Positions 1-5,112 are shown, numbered from the stretch's first letter. The stretch is 5,112 nt of DNA from an uncultured Clostridia bacterium (GCA_945867445.1 CAMBID010000073.1:1-5112); one strand, 5' to 3'. The notes: generated by a model from the sequence alone, not told the origin. Numbers and translations: made by a program.

Positions 1-1
1 G

Positions 2-517
2 GGCGTCTGGCAGGCCGGTCCCACCGGGGAATACCGGGTCCGCAATGTCAAGATCTACAACAAGACCACCGGCACCTTCGAGCCCCTGGACGTCAAGAAA
101 ACCTACACCCTGGGCGGCATCAACTACACCCTGCGCAATCAGGGCGACGGCTTCAATATGTTCCAGGAGTCCGCCGGCATGGAGCTGGTGATGGAAGGCA
201 TCTCCATGGAGTATGAGGCGTTCGCCGCCTACCTGAAGGCCTTCAAGGATACCGACGGAAACGGCGTGGCCAACATCGCCTCCGCCGCCAGCCCCCTGGC
301 CGCCCTCAAGAATTATCCCATCAACTATGAAAACGCCGCCGGTTCCGGCCGCACCGTGGTTTGGACCGCCGAAAACAAGCCCGCCGAGCCCGCGGCCCCG
401 GCCGATCCCGGCAAGGCGGAGCCCGCTGAGACCGGCGACATGATGGTGATCTTCACCGCCATGACCGTGCTCTCCGGGATGGGCGCCGCCTATGTCGCCC
501 GCAAGCGGGAGGACTGA
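2..517 (+). CDS. 5'-nucleotidase / metallophosphatase, C-terminal part (5' end outside window)
   Basis: The reading frame is open from the window edge and gives 171 residues before TGA at 515-517. Residues 10-54 match the C-terminal substrate-binding domain of the UshA/5'-nucleotidase family: a strand-rich start (YRVRNVKIYN), then YTLGGINYTL and QGDGFNMF, the counterpart of the family's GGDGF/Y nucleotide-binding loop, here with Q for the first G. The catalytic metallophosphatase domain would lie upstream. A Pro/Ala/Glu-rich linker (about 125-144) leads to PAETG (141-145), a hydrophobic stretch (147-165) and a basic end (RKRE), the layout of a sortase sorting signal, although the motif is not canonical LPXTG. 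The protein is therefore expected outside the cell, anchored to wall or membrane, releasing nucleosides and phosphate from nucleotides or related phosphoesters. The exact substrate cannot be read from this part. Family members are usually over 500 residues, so most of the gene is missing. Confidence 0.85.
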   Translation, partial: GVWQAGPTGEYRVRNVKIYNKTTGTFEPLDVKKTYTLGGINYTLRNQGDGFNMFQESAGMELVMEGISMEYEAFAAYLKAFKDTDGNGVANIASAASPLAALKNYPINYENAAGSGRTVVWTAENKPAEPAAPADPGKAEPAETGDMMVIFTAMTVLSGMGAAYVARKRED

Positions 518-558
518 TTTCCGGAAAACCGGATAGTGTTCTGATATCGGAACGGACC

Positions 559-590
559 AGAGGGCCGGAGCTCACGCCCCGGCCCTCTTT
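559..590 (+). terminator. Intrinsic terminator-like hairpin after the nucleotidase
   Basis: A perfect 10-bp stem pairs 559-568 (AGAGGGCCGG) with 579-588 (CCGGCCCTCT) around a 10-base loop. It lies 41 bases after the stop codon. Only three T follow (588-590), so the U-tract is short, but stem strength and position make a transcription end for the nucleotidase likely. Confidence 0.7.
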
Positions 591-592
591 AC

Positions 593-637
593 TGCTATGC
601 TTTTGCATAGCAAAAATGGGGTTTCCATGAGAAATCC
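593..637 (+). repeat. Tandem small hairpins just after the terminator
   Basis: TGCTATGC (593-600) pairs with GCATAGCA (605-612) around TTTT, 8 bp. The same bases can instead pair TTTTGC (601-606) with GCAAAA (610-615) around ATA, so two folds compete. A second stem, 619-625 with 631-637, has 7 pairs including one G-T wobble and a 5-base loop. There is no T-run after either stem. The TTTTGC...GCAAAA core resembles the hairpin at 2357-2381. Function unknown. Confidence 0.5.
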
Positions 638-693
638 GGTGGGGAACATGAGAGATCGGAAGGAAAGAGATTGAAAAAGCAGGAAAGCTCTGG

Positions 694-722
694 TTGCCAT
701 GGGGGACGGCGGATGGTATACT
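694..722 (+). promoter_or_regulatory. Sigma-A type promoter with extended -10, for the permease
   Basis: TTGCCA (694-699, 5 of 6 to TTGACA) and TATACT (717-722, 5 of 6 to TATAAT) are separated by exactly 17 bases, and TGG stands directly before the -10 (extended -10 TGn). Transcription should start near 729, leaving a leader of about 64 bases before the permease ATG. ACTAGT, a 6-base palindrome, overlaps the end of the -10. Confidence 0.8.
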
Positions 723-741
723 AGTGGATAATTCAGTGCGT

Positions 742-784
742 GAAAGGCGGCGGACAGCGGCCTTTCCCCGATGAAAGAGAGAGG
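742..784 (+). promoter_or_regulatory. Permease leader hairpin and ribosome binding site
   Basis: In the predicted leader, GAAAGGC (742-748) pairs with GCCTTTC (760-766), a 7-bp stem with an 11-base loop. The purine-rich ribosome site GAGG (781-784, inside AGAGAGAGG) follows and sits 8 bases before ATG 793. The hairpin ends 14 bases before GAGG, so it does not bury the site; a role in mRNA stability or start control is only a guess. Confidence 0.5.
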
Positions 785-792
785 AAAACAAC

Positions 793-2166
793 ATGGATAA
801 CCAAATGGAAAAGCGTTACGGTCTTGCGACCGCCATCTCCATGGTGGTGGGCATCGTCATCGGCTCCGGCGTCTTCTTCAAGGCGGTGACGGTGCTGAAT
901 AAGACCGGCGGCAGCATGGCCCAGAGCTTGCTGGTCATCGGCATCGTGGGACTCATCTGCATCGTCTGTTCCTGCGTGTTCGCCACCCTTGGCACGAAGT
1001 ATGTGAAGTGCAACGGGGTGGTGGACTATGCTGAGGTGGCCTGCGGGCCCAAGTACGCCTACTACATGGGCTGGTTCATGACCACCATGTACTATCCCAA
1101 TATCAGCGCCACCCTGGCCTTTATCTCCGCCCGGTATACCGCGATTCTGCTGGGGCTGGACCAGTTCGGCACCTTCACCGTGGGCTGCGGGGCCTTCTAT
1201 CTGATGCTGGCGGTGGTCATCAACTCCCTGGCGCCCCGGCTATCGGGAAAGCTCCAGGTATCCATGACTGTCATCAAGCTCATCCCCCTGCTGGTGATGG
1301 GCATCGCGGGGACCGTTGTGGGCCTTGTCAACGGCAACGGAATCGCCATTTTCTCCGACACCTCCGGCGCGGCGGCGGCTGGCAGCGGCGGCGTCTTCGC
1401 GGGCATCTGCGCCTTTGCCTTCGCCTATGAGGGCTGGATCGTGGCCACCACCATCAACTCCGAGCTGAAGAATCCCAAGCGGGACCTGCCACGGGCCCTG
1501 GTGGGCGGGGCGCTCTTCTGCACCCTGATCTACATGCTCTATGTCTACTCCATGAGCGCCACCATGAGCGCCGCCGAGATCCTGGCGGCGGGGGACAACC
1601 TGCCGAGGGCCGCCTTCAGCAACCTCCTGGGCAGTCCCGCGGCGGGCACCCTCGTCATGGTCTTCATCATCATCTCCTGCCTGGGCACCACCAACGGCAT
1701 TACCCTCGGCGGCATGCGGGGCATGTACTCCCTGGCGATCCGGGGCCAGGGGCCCCAGGCGGGGGCCGTGGCGGACGTGGACAGCCACACCGGCATGCCC
1801 CTAAAGAGCTGCATCCTGCAGCTGGCCTTCTGCGGCTTCTGGTACTTCCAGTGCAGCGTACTTTTCTTCAACGGGCCGCTGGTGACGGGCCTCACCGGCA
1901 ACCCAACCTGGCTTCTGGGCTGGGAGGCCGACGAGATCGTCATTATCACCCAGTACGCCCTCTACATCCCCATCTTCCTCTACCTTATTTTCAAGGAGAA
2001 GAGCTTTAGCCCCTTCCAGCGCTTCGTGCTGCCGGTTCTCGGCGTCTGTGCGTGCCTTTTCATGTGCTACTGCTGCGTCCGGTCTTACGGCAGCATGGTC
2101 TGGTCCTATCTCGTGGTCTTCGTGCTGTTCATGGCTGTGGGCCGGATCTTCTACCGGAAGAAGTGA
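793..2166 (+). CDS. APC-superfamily amino acid permease
   Basis: This complete 457-residue protein looks like a 12-helix secondary transporter of the inner membrane, and its length is normal for the family. Helix 1 carries the substrate/Na+-site motif GSGVF (24-28) after MVVGIVI. Helix 6 and the following loop carry AFAYEGW (209-215) and ELKNPKRDLPRAL (224-236), the E-x-x-NP-x-x-x-x-P signature of APC/LAT-type amino acid transporters. Approximate helices: 11-29, 43-66, 88-112, 127-146, 155-178, 200-222, 236-257, 283-300, 339-358, 381-399, 409-428, 434-453. Helix 11 is unusually rich in cysteine (C419, C421, C425, C427, C428). The likely role is amino acid uptake or exchange; the substrate cannot be told from sequence. 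ATG 793 is preferred because GAGG lies 8 bases upstream. The gene appears to be a single-gene unit with its own promoter and hairpins after it. Another APC substrate class, such as polyamines, remains possible. Confidence 0.93.
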   Translation: MDNQMEKRYGLATAISMVVGIVIGSGVFFKAVTVLNKTGGSMAQSLLVIGIVGLICIVCSCVFATLGTKYVKCNGVVDYAEVACGPKYAYYMGWFMTTMYYPNISATLAFISARYTAILLGLDQFGTFTVGCGAFYLMLAVVINSLAPRLSGKLQVSMTVIKLIPLLVMGIAGTVVGLVNGNGIAIFSDTSGAAAAGSGGVFAGICAFAFAYEGWIVATTINSELKNPKRDLPRALVGGALFCTLIYMLYVYSMSATMSAAEILAAGDNLPRAAFSNLLGSPAAGTLVMVFIIISCLGTTNGITLGGMRGMYSLAIRGQGPQAGAVADVDSHTGMPLKSCILQLAFCGFWYFQCSVLFFNGPLVTGLTGNPTWLLGWEADEIVIITQYALYIPIFLYLIFKEKSFSPFQRFVLPVLGVCACLFMCYCCVRSYGSMVWSYLVVFVLFMAVGRIFYRKK

Positions 2167-2188
2167 TACTGATTTCAAAGGAAATCCT

Positions 2189-2225
2189 GTGTGCTCCGCG
2201 CACCGGCGGCGTGCAGGAGGCACAC
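2189..2225 (+). repeat. GC-rich imperfect hairpin after the permease
   Basis: GTGTGC (2189-2194) pairs with GCACAC (2220-2225), and the stem continues as TCC/GGA with one bulged G (2219). GCAC (2200-2203) and GTGC (2211-2214) can pair inside. It starts 22 bases after the permease stop. No T-run follows, so it is not a standard intrinsic terminator; it may still protect the 3' end of the mRNA. A weaker 6-bp stem (GATTTC 2171-2176 / GAAATC 2181-2186) lies just before it. Confidence 0.45.
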
Positions 2226-2228
2226 CGC

Positions 2229-2294
2229 GCCGTCTCATAAAAACCGGACGCGCTTCGCGATAGTATAAGCTTTGAAAGCTTTTGATCAGGTTTT
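2229..2294. repeat. Three-armed structured repeat, copy 1
   Basis: The copy begins with the 12-base direct repeat GCCGTCTCATAA (2229-2240), which recurs exactly at 2381-2392. It can fold into a three-way junction. The basal stem is 2240-2248 with 2286-2294 (AAAACC/GGTTTT, then one G-A mismatch, then two pairs). The GC arm is CGCG 2249-2252 / 2256-2259 with loop CTT. The AT arm is the odd palindrome AAGCTTTGAAAGCTT (2267-2281). Four basal pairs differ from copy 2 by double changes that keep pairing. Strand and function are unknown; a small mobile repeat or structured RNA are the likely alternatives. Confidence 0.7.
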
Positions 2295-2300
2295 CATACT

Positions 2301-2337
2301 CTTTCTTGATAAAAATCTTTGATTTTTATCAAGAAAG
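2301..2337. repeat. Perfect 17-bp hairpin between the two repeat copies
   Basis: Bases 2301-2317 pair with 2321-2337 without a mismatch around the loop TTT. The stem is AT-rich in its upper half. Its TTCTTGATAAAAA (2303-2315) and TTTTTATCAAGAA (2323-2335) arms share the TTCTTGA...TCAAGAA ends and the TAAAAA/TTTTTA interior of copy 2 (2394-2446), so it looks like the same module lacking the GC side arm. No T-run follows (the next bases are CGCCGCTG), so it is not a plain terminator. Confidence 0.75.
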
Positions 2338-2381
2338 CGCCGCTGTCAGCGTCGCCCTTTTGCGGCAGTCTGCCGCAAAAG
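2337..2381. repeat. Two GC-rich hairpins sharing a GTC loop
   Basis: The first is CGCT (2341-2344) / AGCG (2348-2351) with loop GTC, extended by GCG/CGC (2337-2339 / 2353-2355) across one C-T mismatch. The second is a perfect 11-bp stem, CTTTTGCGGCA (2357-2367) with TGCCGCAAAAG (2371-2381), again with loop GTC (2368-2370). The last base of the second stem is the first base of the direct repeat that opens copy 2, so the modules are joined without a spacer. Confidence 0.7.
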
Positions 2382-2448
2382 CCGTCTCATAAGTTCTTGA
2401 CGCGCCTGCGGCGCTATAAAAAGCTTTTAAAGCTTTTTATCAAGAACT
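2381..2448. repeat. Three-armed structured repeat, copy 2
   Basis: After the 12-base direct repeat GCCGTCTCATAA (2381-2392), the basal stem AGTTCTTGA (2392-2400) pairs perfectly with TCAAGAACT (2440-2448), 9 bp. It encloses a GC arm, GCGCC 2402-2406 / GGCGC 2410-2414 with loop TGC, and an AT arm that is an 11-bp palindrome, 2417-2427 / 2429-2439, with one central T. ACGCGC and the AAGCTTTnAAAGCTT core are shared with copy 1 at offsets of 152 to 154 bases. The fold is complete here, whereas copy 1 has one basal mismatch. Confidence 0.75.
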
Positions 2449-2472
2449 AGTATCATATGCCGCTGTTTTCCT

Positions 2473-2506
2473 GCCCCCTCCGCCGTTCCGGCGGAGGGGG
2501 CGTTCT
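2473..2506 (+). terminator. Strong GC-rich terminator-like hairpin
   Basis: GCCCCCTCCGCCG (2473-2485) pairs perfectly with 2489-2501 around TTC, giving 13 bp. It is followed by GTTCT, a weak U-tract. It lies after the repeat array and about 40 bases before the next promoter, so it probably insulates the acyltransferase unit from upstream transcription. The reverse strand has no T-run directly after the stem. Confidence 0.6.
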
Positions 2507-2521
2507 GCGCGCTTTTGGGGC

Positions 2522-2550
2522 TTCCCTTCGAAGGAAAAATGAGGTATAAT
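2522..2550 (+). promoter_or_regulatory. Probable promoter for the MBOAT-DHHW unit
   Basis: TATAAT (2545-2550) is a perfect -10. Seventeen bases upstream, TTCCCT (2522-2527) matches only 3 of 6 of the -35 consensus, so an activator or other help may be needed. Transcription would start near 2557, giving a leader of about 80 bases. An inverted repeat TAATT (2547-2551) / AATTA (2555-2559) overlaps the -10 and start point and could be a protein site, but it is short and AT-rich. Confidence 0.6.
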
Positions 2551-2567
2551 TAAAAATTACGGTGCAT

Positions 2568-2598
2568 CGGCGCGGGAAGCGCCGGGACCGCCCCCGGC
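2568..2598 (+). promoter_or_regulatory. Leader with two mutually exclusive hairpins
   Basis: CGGCGC (2568-2573) pairs with GCGCCG (2579-2584), 6 bp with a 5-base loop. GCCGGG (2581-2586) pairs with CCCGGC (2593-2598), 6 bp with a 6-base loop. They share 2581-2584, so only one can form at a time. CCCG (2593-2596) may also pair with CGGG (2607-2610). This could be an attenuation-type switch or just chance pairing in GC-rich sequence. Confidence 0.35.
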
Positions 2599-2638
2599 AC
2601 GTCCGTCGGGAAATCTGATGGAAAGCAGGACGCCTGCC

Positions 2639-4063
2639 ATGGTATTCAGCAGCCTTTCCTTCCTGTTCCTCTTCCTGCCGGCGCTGCTGGCAGTCTATTA
2701 TCTGGTGCCCCAGCGTCATCGGGAGGTCCGCAACGCGGTGCTGCTGCTCTTCAGTCTGGGTTTCTACGGCTGCGGGGGCTGGCGGCTGCTGCCGCTGATC
2801 CTGGTATCCGTCTCCATGAACTACGTTTTCGGCCGGCTGGCGGCCCCGGGGCGGAAGCGTCGGAAGGCGGCCCTCATCGGGGCGGTGGCCTGCAACCTGG
2901 GACTCCTATTTGTCTTTAAGTACCTGGGCTTTGCCACGGTGAATCTCCATGCCCTGATCCCGGCGGTGCCGGAGCTCACCATCCTGCTGCCCATCGGCAT
3001 CAGCTTCTACACCTTCCAGGCCATGAGCTATGTCATCGACGTTTACCGGGGGGACGCGGCGGCGGAGAAGAGCTTCCTCCATGTGGCGCTCTATGTGGTG
3101 CTCTTCCCGCAGCTGGTGGCGGGGCCCATCGTCCGCTACTCCACGGTGGCGGAGGAGATCAGCCGTCGGCGGGAGAGCATGGATGACGCGTCGGAGGGGC
3201 TGCAGCGCTTCCTCTTCGGCCTGGCCAAAAAGGTGCTTCTCGCCAACCAGATGGGCCTCATCGCGGACGCGGCCTTCTCCCAAACGGCGGGGCGGCTCTC
3301 CGCGGGCCTTGCCTGGCTGGGGGTTATCGGGTATACGCTGCAGATCTACTTCGATTTCTCCGGCTACTCCGACATGGCCATCGGCCTGGGGCGGGTTTTC
3401 GGGTTCCATTTCCTGGAGAACTTTCGCTACCCCTACATCGCCCGGAGCGTCACGGAGTTCTGGCGGCGCTGGCACATCTCCCTTTCCACCTGGTTCCGGG
3501 ATTACCTCTACATCCCCCTGGGCGGGAACCGGGTCTCCCGGGGAAAGCAGATCCGGAACCTGCTCATCGTCTGGGCCCTCACGGGCTTCTGGCACGGGGC
3601 GGCGTGGAACTTCCTTTTCTGGGGCCTCTACTATGCCCTGCTCCTCCTGGGGGAGCGGTACTGCTGGGGCCGGGGCTGGGAGCGAATGCCCCGGGCGCTG
3701 CGGCATGGGGGGACCCTGCTTCTCGTGATGCTGGGCTGGCTCCTCTTCCGGGCCTCCGGCACGGAGCAGATTATGCTCTTCCTCCGGGCCATGGCGGGCG
3801 CGGGGGAGGGCGGCCTCTGGACAAACCAGGTGAGCTACCTTTTGCGCGAGTTCTGGCCGGAGCTGTTGGCAGCGCCCATCGCCTGCCTGCCGCTGGCCCC
3901 GTGGCTGCGGAGCAGACTTACGGCGGCGGAGAAGGGCGGCAGCGCCTTTGCGGGCGCGCTGCTCCGCTGGGGCGCGCCGGGGCTGGCGCTGATCTTGGGG
4001 GGCCTTTCCGCCATGAAGCTGGTGGAGGCGGGCTTCAATCCCTTTATCTATTTTCAGTTCTGA
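2639..4063 (+). CDS. MBOAT-family O-acyltransferase (AlgI/DltB type)
   Basis: This 474-residue multi-pass membrane protein has the full set of MBOAT marks: the start MVFSSLSFLFLFLP, IGISFYTFQAMSYVIDVYRG (119-138), YFDFSGYSDMAIGLGRVFGF (237-256), NFRYPYIARS (261-270), FWRRWHISLSTWFRDYLYIP (274-293) with His279, LTGFWHGAAWNF (314-325) with the catalytic-type His319, and the typical ending NPFIYFQF. Family members move an acyl group, often acetyl, across the membrane for surface polysaccharide or teichoic acid modification; the acceptor here is unknown. An in-frame ATG at 2618 would add seven residues. ATG 2639 is chosen because MVFSS is the usual family start and AGGA (2627-2630) lies 8 bases upstream. 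The next gene, 12 bases downstream, encodes the expected DHHW/SGNH partner, so the two probably form one operon. No residue expected of the family is obviously missing. Confidence 0.95.
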   Translation: MVFSSLSFLFLFLPALLAVYYLVPQRHREVRNAVLLLFSLGFYGCGGWRLLPLILVSVSMNYVFGRLAAPGRKRRKAALIGAVACNLGLLFVFKYLGFATVNLHALIPAVPELTILLPIGISFYTFQAMSYVIDVYRGDAAAEKSFLHVALYVVLFPQLVAGPIVRYSTVAEEISRRRESMDDASEGLQRFLFGLAKKVLLANQMGLIADAAFSQTAGRLSAGLAWLGVIGYTLQIYFDFSGYSDMAIGLGRVFGFHFLENFRYPYIARSVTEFWRRWHISLSTWFRDYLYIPLGGNRVSRGKQIRNLLIVWALTGFWHGAAWNFLFWGLYYALLLLGERYCWGRGWERMPRALRHGGTLLLVMLGWLLFRASGTEQIMLFLRAMAGAGEGGLWTNQVSYLLREFWPELLAAPIACLPLAPWLRSRLTAAEKGGSAFAGALLRWGAPGLALILGGLSAMKLVEAGFNPFIYFQF

Positions 4064-4068
4064 GGAGG
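4062..4068 (+). promoter_or_regulatory. Strong ribosome binding site overlapping the MBOAT stop codon
   Basis: GAGGAGG (4062-4068) shares two bases with TGA 4061-4063 and lies 7 bases before ATG 4076. The overlap suggests that ribosomes ending the acyltransferase start the partner gene (translational coupling). Confidence 0.8.
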
Positions 4069-4075
4069 CGAGGGC

Positions 4076-5112
4076 ATGAAGGAAAGGAAAGAAAGAATTG
4101 CCCGGCGGGTCTTCCTGGGACTGGCGCTGCTGGGGCTTTTCGCCGTGCCGGTCTGGACGGCGCTGGGGCCCCGCTCCGGGGTCTCCTACTGGGAGCAGCG
4201 GGCCCTGGCCCCCATCCCGGAGGTCAGCGCGGAGCGCATCTGGAGCGGGGAGTTTTTTGCCGACGCGGAGACATTTCTCTCCGACCACATCGCCTGGCGG
4301 GATCCCATCCTGAAGGCTAACACCGCTCTGGACCTGGGGCTGGGGCGGCCCAAGGTCAACGACCAGGTGGTGTCCGCCGACAAGCTGCTGGCGGCCTACG
4401 GCTTCTCCCGCTGGGGGCTGGACTATCTGGGGCCACAGGCGGCGGAGGCGGCGGAGAACTACCGTACCCTCAACGAGAAGATCACCGCCTACGGCGGATA
4501 CTTCTGCTATCTGGGCTTGCCGCTGCAGTCCAGCTACTTTGCAAGCCACTATCCGCCGTACCTGGAGAGCCGGCTCTGGCACACCACAGCCATCCGGGAG
4601 AGCTTCGCCGCCGCCATGGCGGCGGAGGGCGTGCCTTTCCTCGGGATGTACGATGTGTACGCCGACCAGGGGCTGCCGGAGGAGTACTATTACGCCACCG
4701 ACCACCACTACACCATCCGGGGGGCGCTGCGGGCGGCCCAGGCGGCGGTGGAGCGGATCAACGCGGATACCGGGCTGGGCCTTGGGGCGCTGGCGGCGGA
4801 GGACTACGACTGGGAGACCCTGCCCAATCCCTTCCTGGGCTCCTCCAACCGGAAGCTTTACGGCCTCTGGGAGAACGACGACGCCGTGGAAGTACCGTAC
4901 CTGAAGGAGAGCATCCCCTTCACCCGGAAGGATCGGGGAGAGGCGGTGGAAGCGGCGCTCTTCGCCCTGCCGGAGACGGCGGGGGAGGATGCGACCTACT
5001 CCGTCTACATGGGCGGTGACATCGCGGAGACCGTCATCGACACCGGGCGGAAGGAGCTGCCGAGCCTTCTCCTCTACGGGGATTCCTTCACAAATCCCCT
5101 GGAATGCCTCCT
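4076..5112 (+). CDS. DHHW-family / AlgX-like SGNH-type protein, partner of MBOAT (3' end outside window)
   Basis: The frame is open from ATG 4076 to the window end (345 codons). The basic start MKERKERIARR and hydrophobic residues 12-29 form a signal peptide or membrane anchor, so the rest should lie outside the membrane. Next comes EQRALAPIPE (40-49) with FADAETFLSDHIAWRD (61-76), the N-terminal pattern of DHHW and AlgJ/AlgX proteins. YYATDHHYTIRGAL (205-218) holds the family signature, here DHHY (209-212) rather than DHHW. LLYGDSFTNPLECL (332-345) carries the GDSF nucleophile block, with Ser337 as candidate catalytic serine. In this family the Asp-His pair and the Ser form an SGNH-esterase-like site thought to pass acyl groups to a polysaccharide. 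Placement after the MBOAT gene supports that role; the target polymer is unknown. Probably only a short C-terminal piece is missing. Confidence 0.88.
   Translation, partial: MKERKERIARRVFLGLALLGLFAVPVWTALGPRSGVSYWEQRALAPIPEVSAERIWSGEFFADAETFLSDHIAWRDPILKANTALDLGLGRPKVNDQVVSADKLLAAYGFSRWGLDYLGPQAAEAAENYRTLNEKITAYGGYFCYLGLPLQSSYFASHYPPYLESRLWHTTAIRESFAAAMAAEGVPFLGMYDVYADQGLPEEYYYATDHHYTIRGALRAAQAAVERINADTGLGLGALAAEDYDWETLPNPFLGSSNRKLYGLWENDDAVEVPYLKESIPFTRKDRGEAVEAALFALPETAGEDATYSVYMGGDIAETVIDTGRKELPSLLLYGDSFTNPLECL

Noticed and set aside
248..274. DTDGNGVAN in the nucleotidase, resembling a dockerin/EF-hand calcium loop
   Set aside because: It is a single loop with no second repeat or flanking helix pattern, inside the nucleotidase C-terminal region; not enough to call a calcium-binding or dockerin domain.
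771..800. Nine-codon upstream frame (MKERGKQHG) overlapping the permease start
   Set aside because: No ribosome site precedes its ATG (CCCCG lies directly upstream), and its length and overlap are expected by chance.
1240..1788. Open frame on the - strand inside the permease
   Set aside because: It is the antisense shadow of a well-supported membrane protein gene; its composition is His/Gly/Asp-rich with no family motif.
2398..2420. TTGACG and TATAAA inside repeat copy 2, resembling a promoter
   Set aside because: The spacer is only 11 bases, too short for a sigma-A promoter; both strings are parts of the hairpin arms.
2229..2448. CRISPR-like array
   Set aside because: The exact repeat is only 12 bases, occurs twice, and the sequence between copies is self-complementary rather than spacer-like; no cas gene is present.
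2618..2638. Seven-residue extension of the MBOAT protein from ATG 2618
   Set aside because: The family normally begins MVFSS, encoded from 2639, and AGGA at 2627-2630 is well placed for that start. The earlier start remains possible.
3030..3728. Open frame on the + strand inside the MBOAT gene
   Set aside because: It is a frame-shifted reading of the acyltransferase, rich in Ser, Arg, Gly and Trp, with no recognisable domain.
2906..4708. 600-codon open frame on the - strand
   Set aside because: It lies opposite the MBOAT and DHHW genes, both of which have clear family motifs. Its product is low-complexity (His, Pro, Gly, Arg-rich), as expected from the antisense of GC-rich codons.

Overview
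The window comes from a GC-rich, low-G+C-phylum-type bacterium. The gene content (a membrane-bound 5'-nucleotidase with a sortase-like tail, an APC permease, and a clostridial-style MBOAT/DHHW pair) and the strong GGAGG-type ribosome sites suggest a gut Clostridia member, perhaps Oscillospiraceae. That placement is inference; no marker gene is present. All genes read on the + strand.

Layout. (1) 2-517: the C-terminal end of a secreted 5'-nucleotidase/metallophosphatase ending in a cell-wall-sorting-like tail, followed by a terminator hairpin and a second small hairpin. (2) 694-2166: a transcription unit with a very good extended -10 promoter, a short leader hairpin and a complete 457-residue APC-superfamily amino acid permease. 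(3) 2167-2617: 450 bases without a gene, filled by an array of hairpins. Two copies of a three-armed (cloverleaf-like) element start with the same 12-base direct repeat, and their basal stems differ by compensatory changes. Between them lie a perfect 17-bp hairpin and an 11-bp hairpin. A 13-bp GC-rich terminator-like stem and a promoter for the next unit follow. (4) 2639-5112: an MBOAT O-acyltransferase (AlgI/DltB type) and, 12 bases downstream with a ribosome site overlapping the stop codon, a DHHW/AlgX-like SGNH-type protein that runs off the window end.

How the genes work together. The MBOAT and DHHW proteins form a recognisable two-gene unit: the membrane protein is expected to move acyl groups across the membrane and the outward-facing SGNH-like partner to place them on a surface polysaccharide. 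The nucleotidase and permease look like separate units for nucleotide salvage and amino acid uptake. The part least explained by known genes is the structured intergenic array; it is the best candidate for something undescribed, most likely a small structure-dependent repeat (MITE- or REP-like) or a structured RNA.
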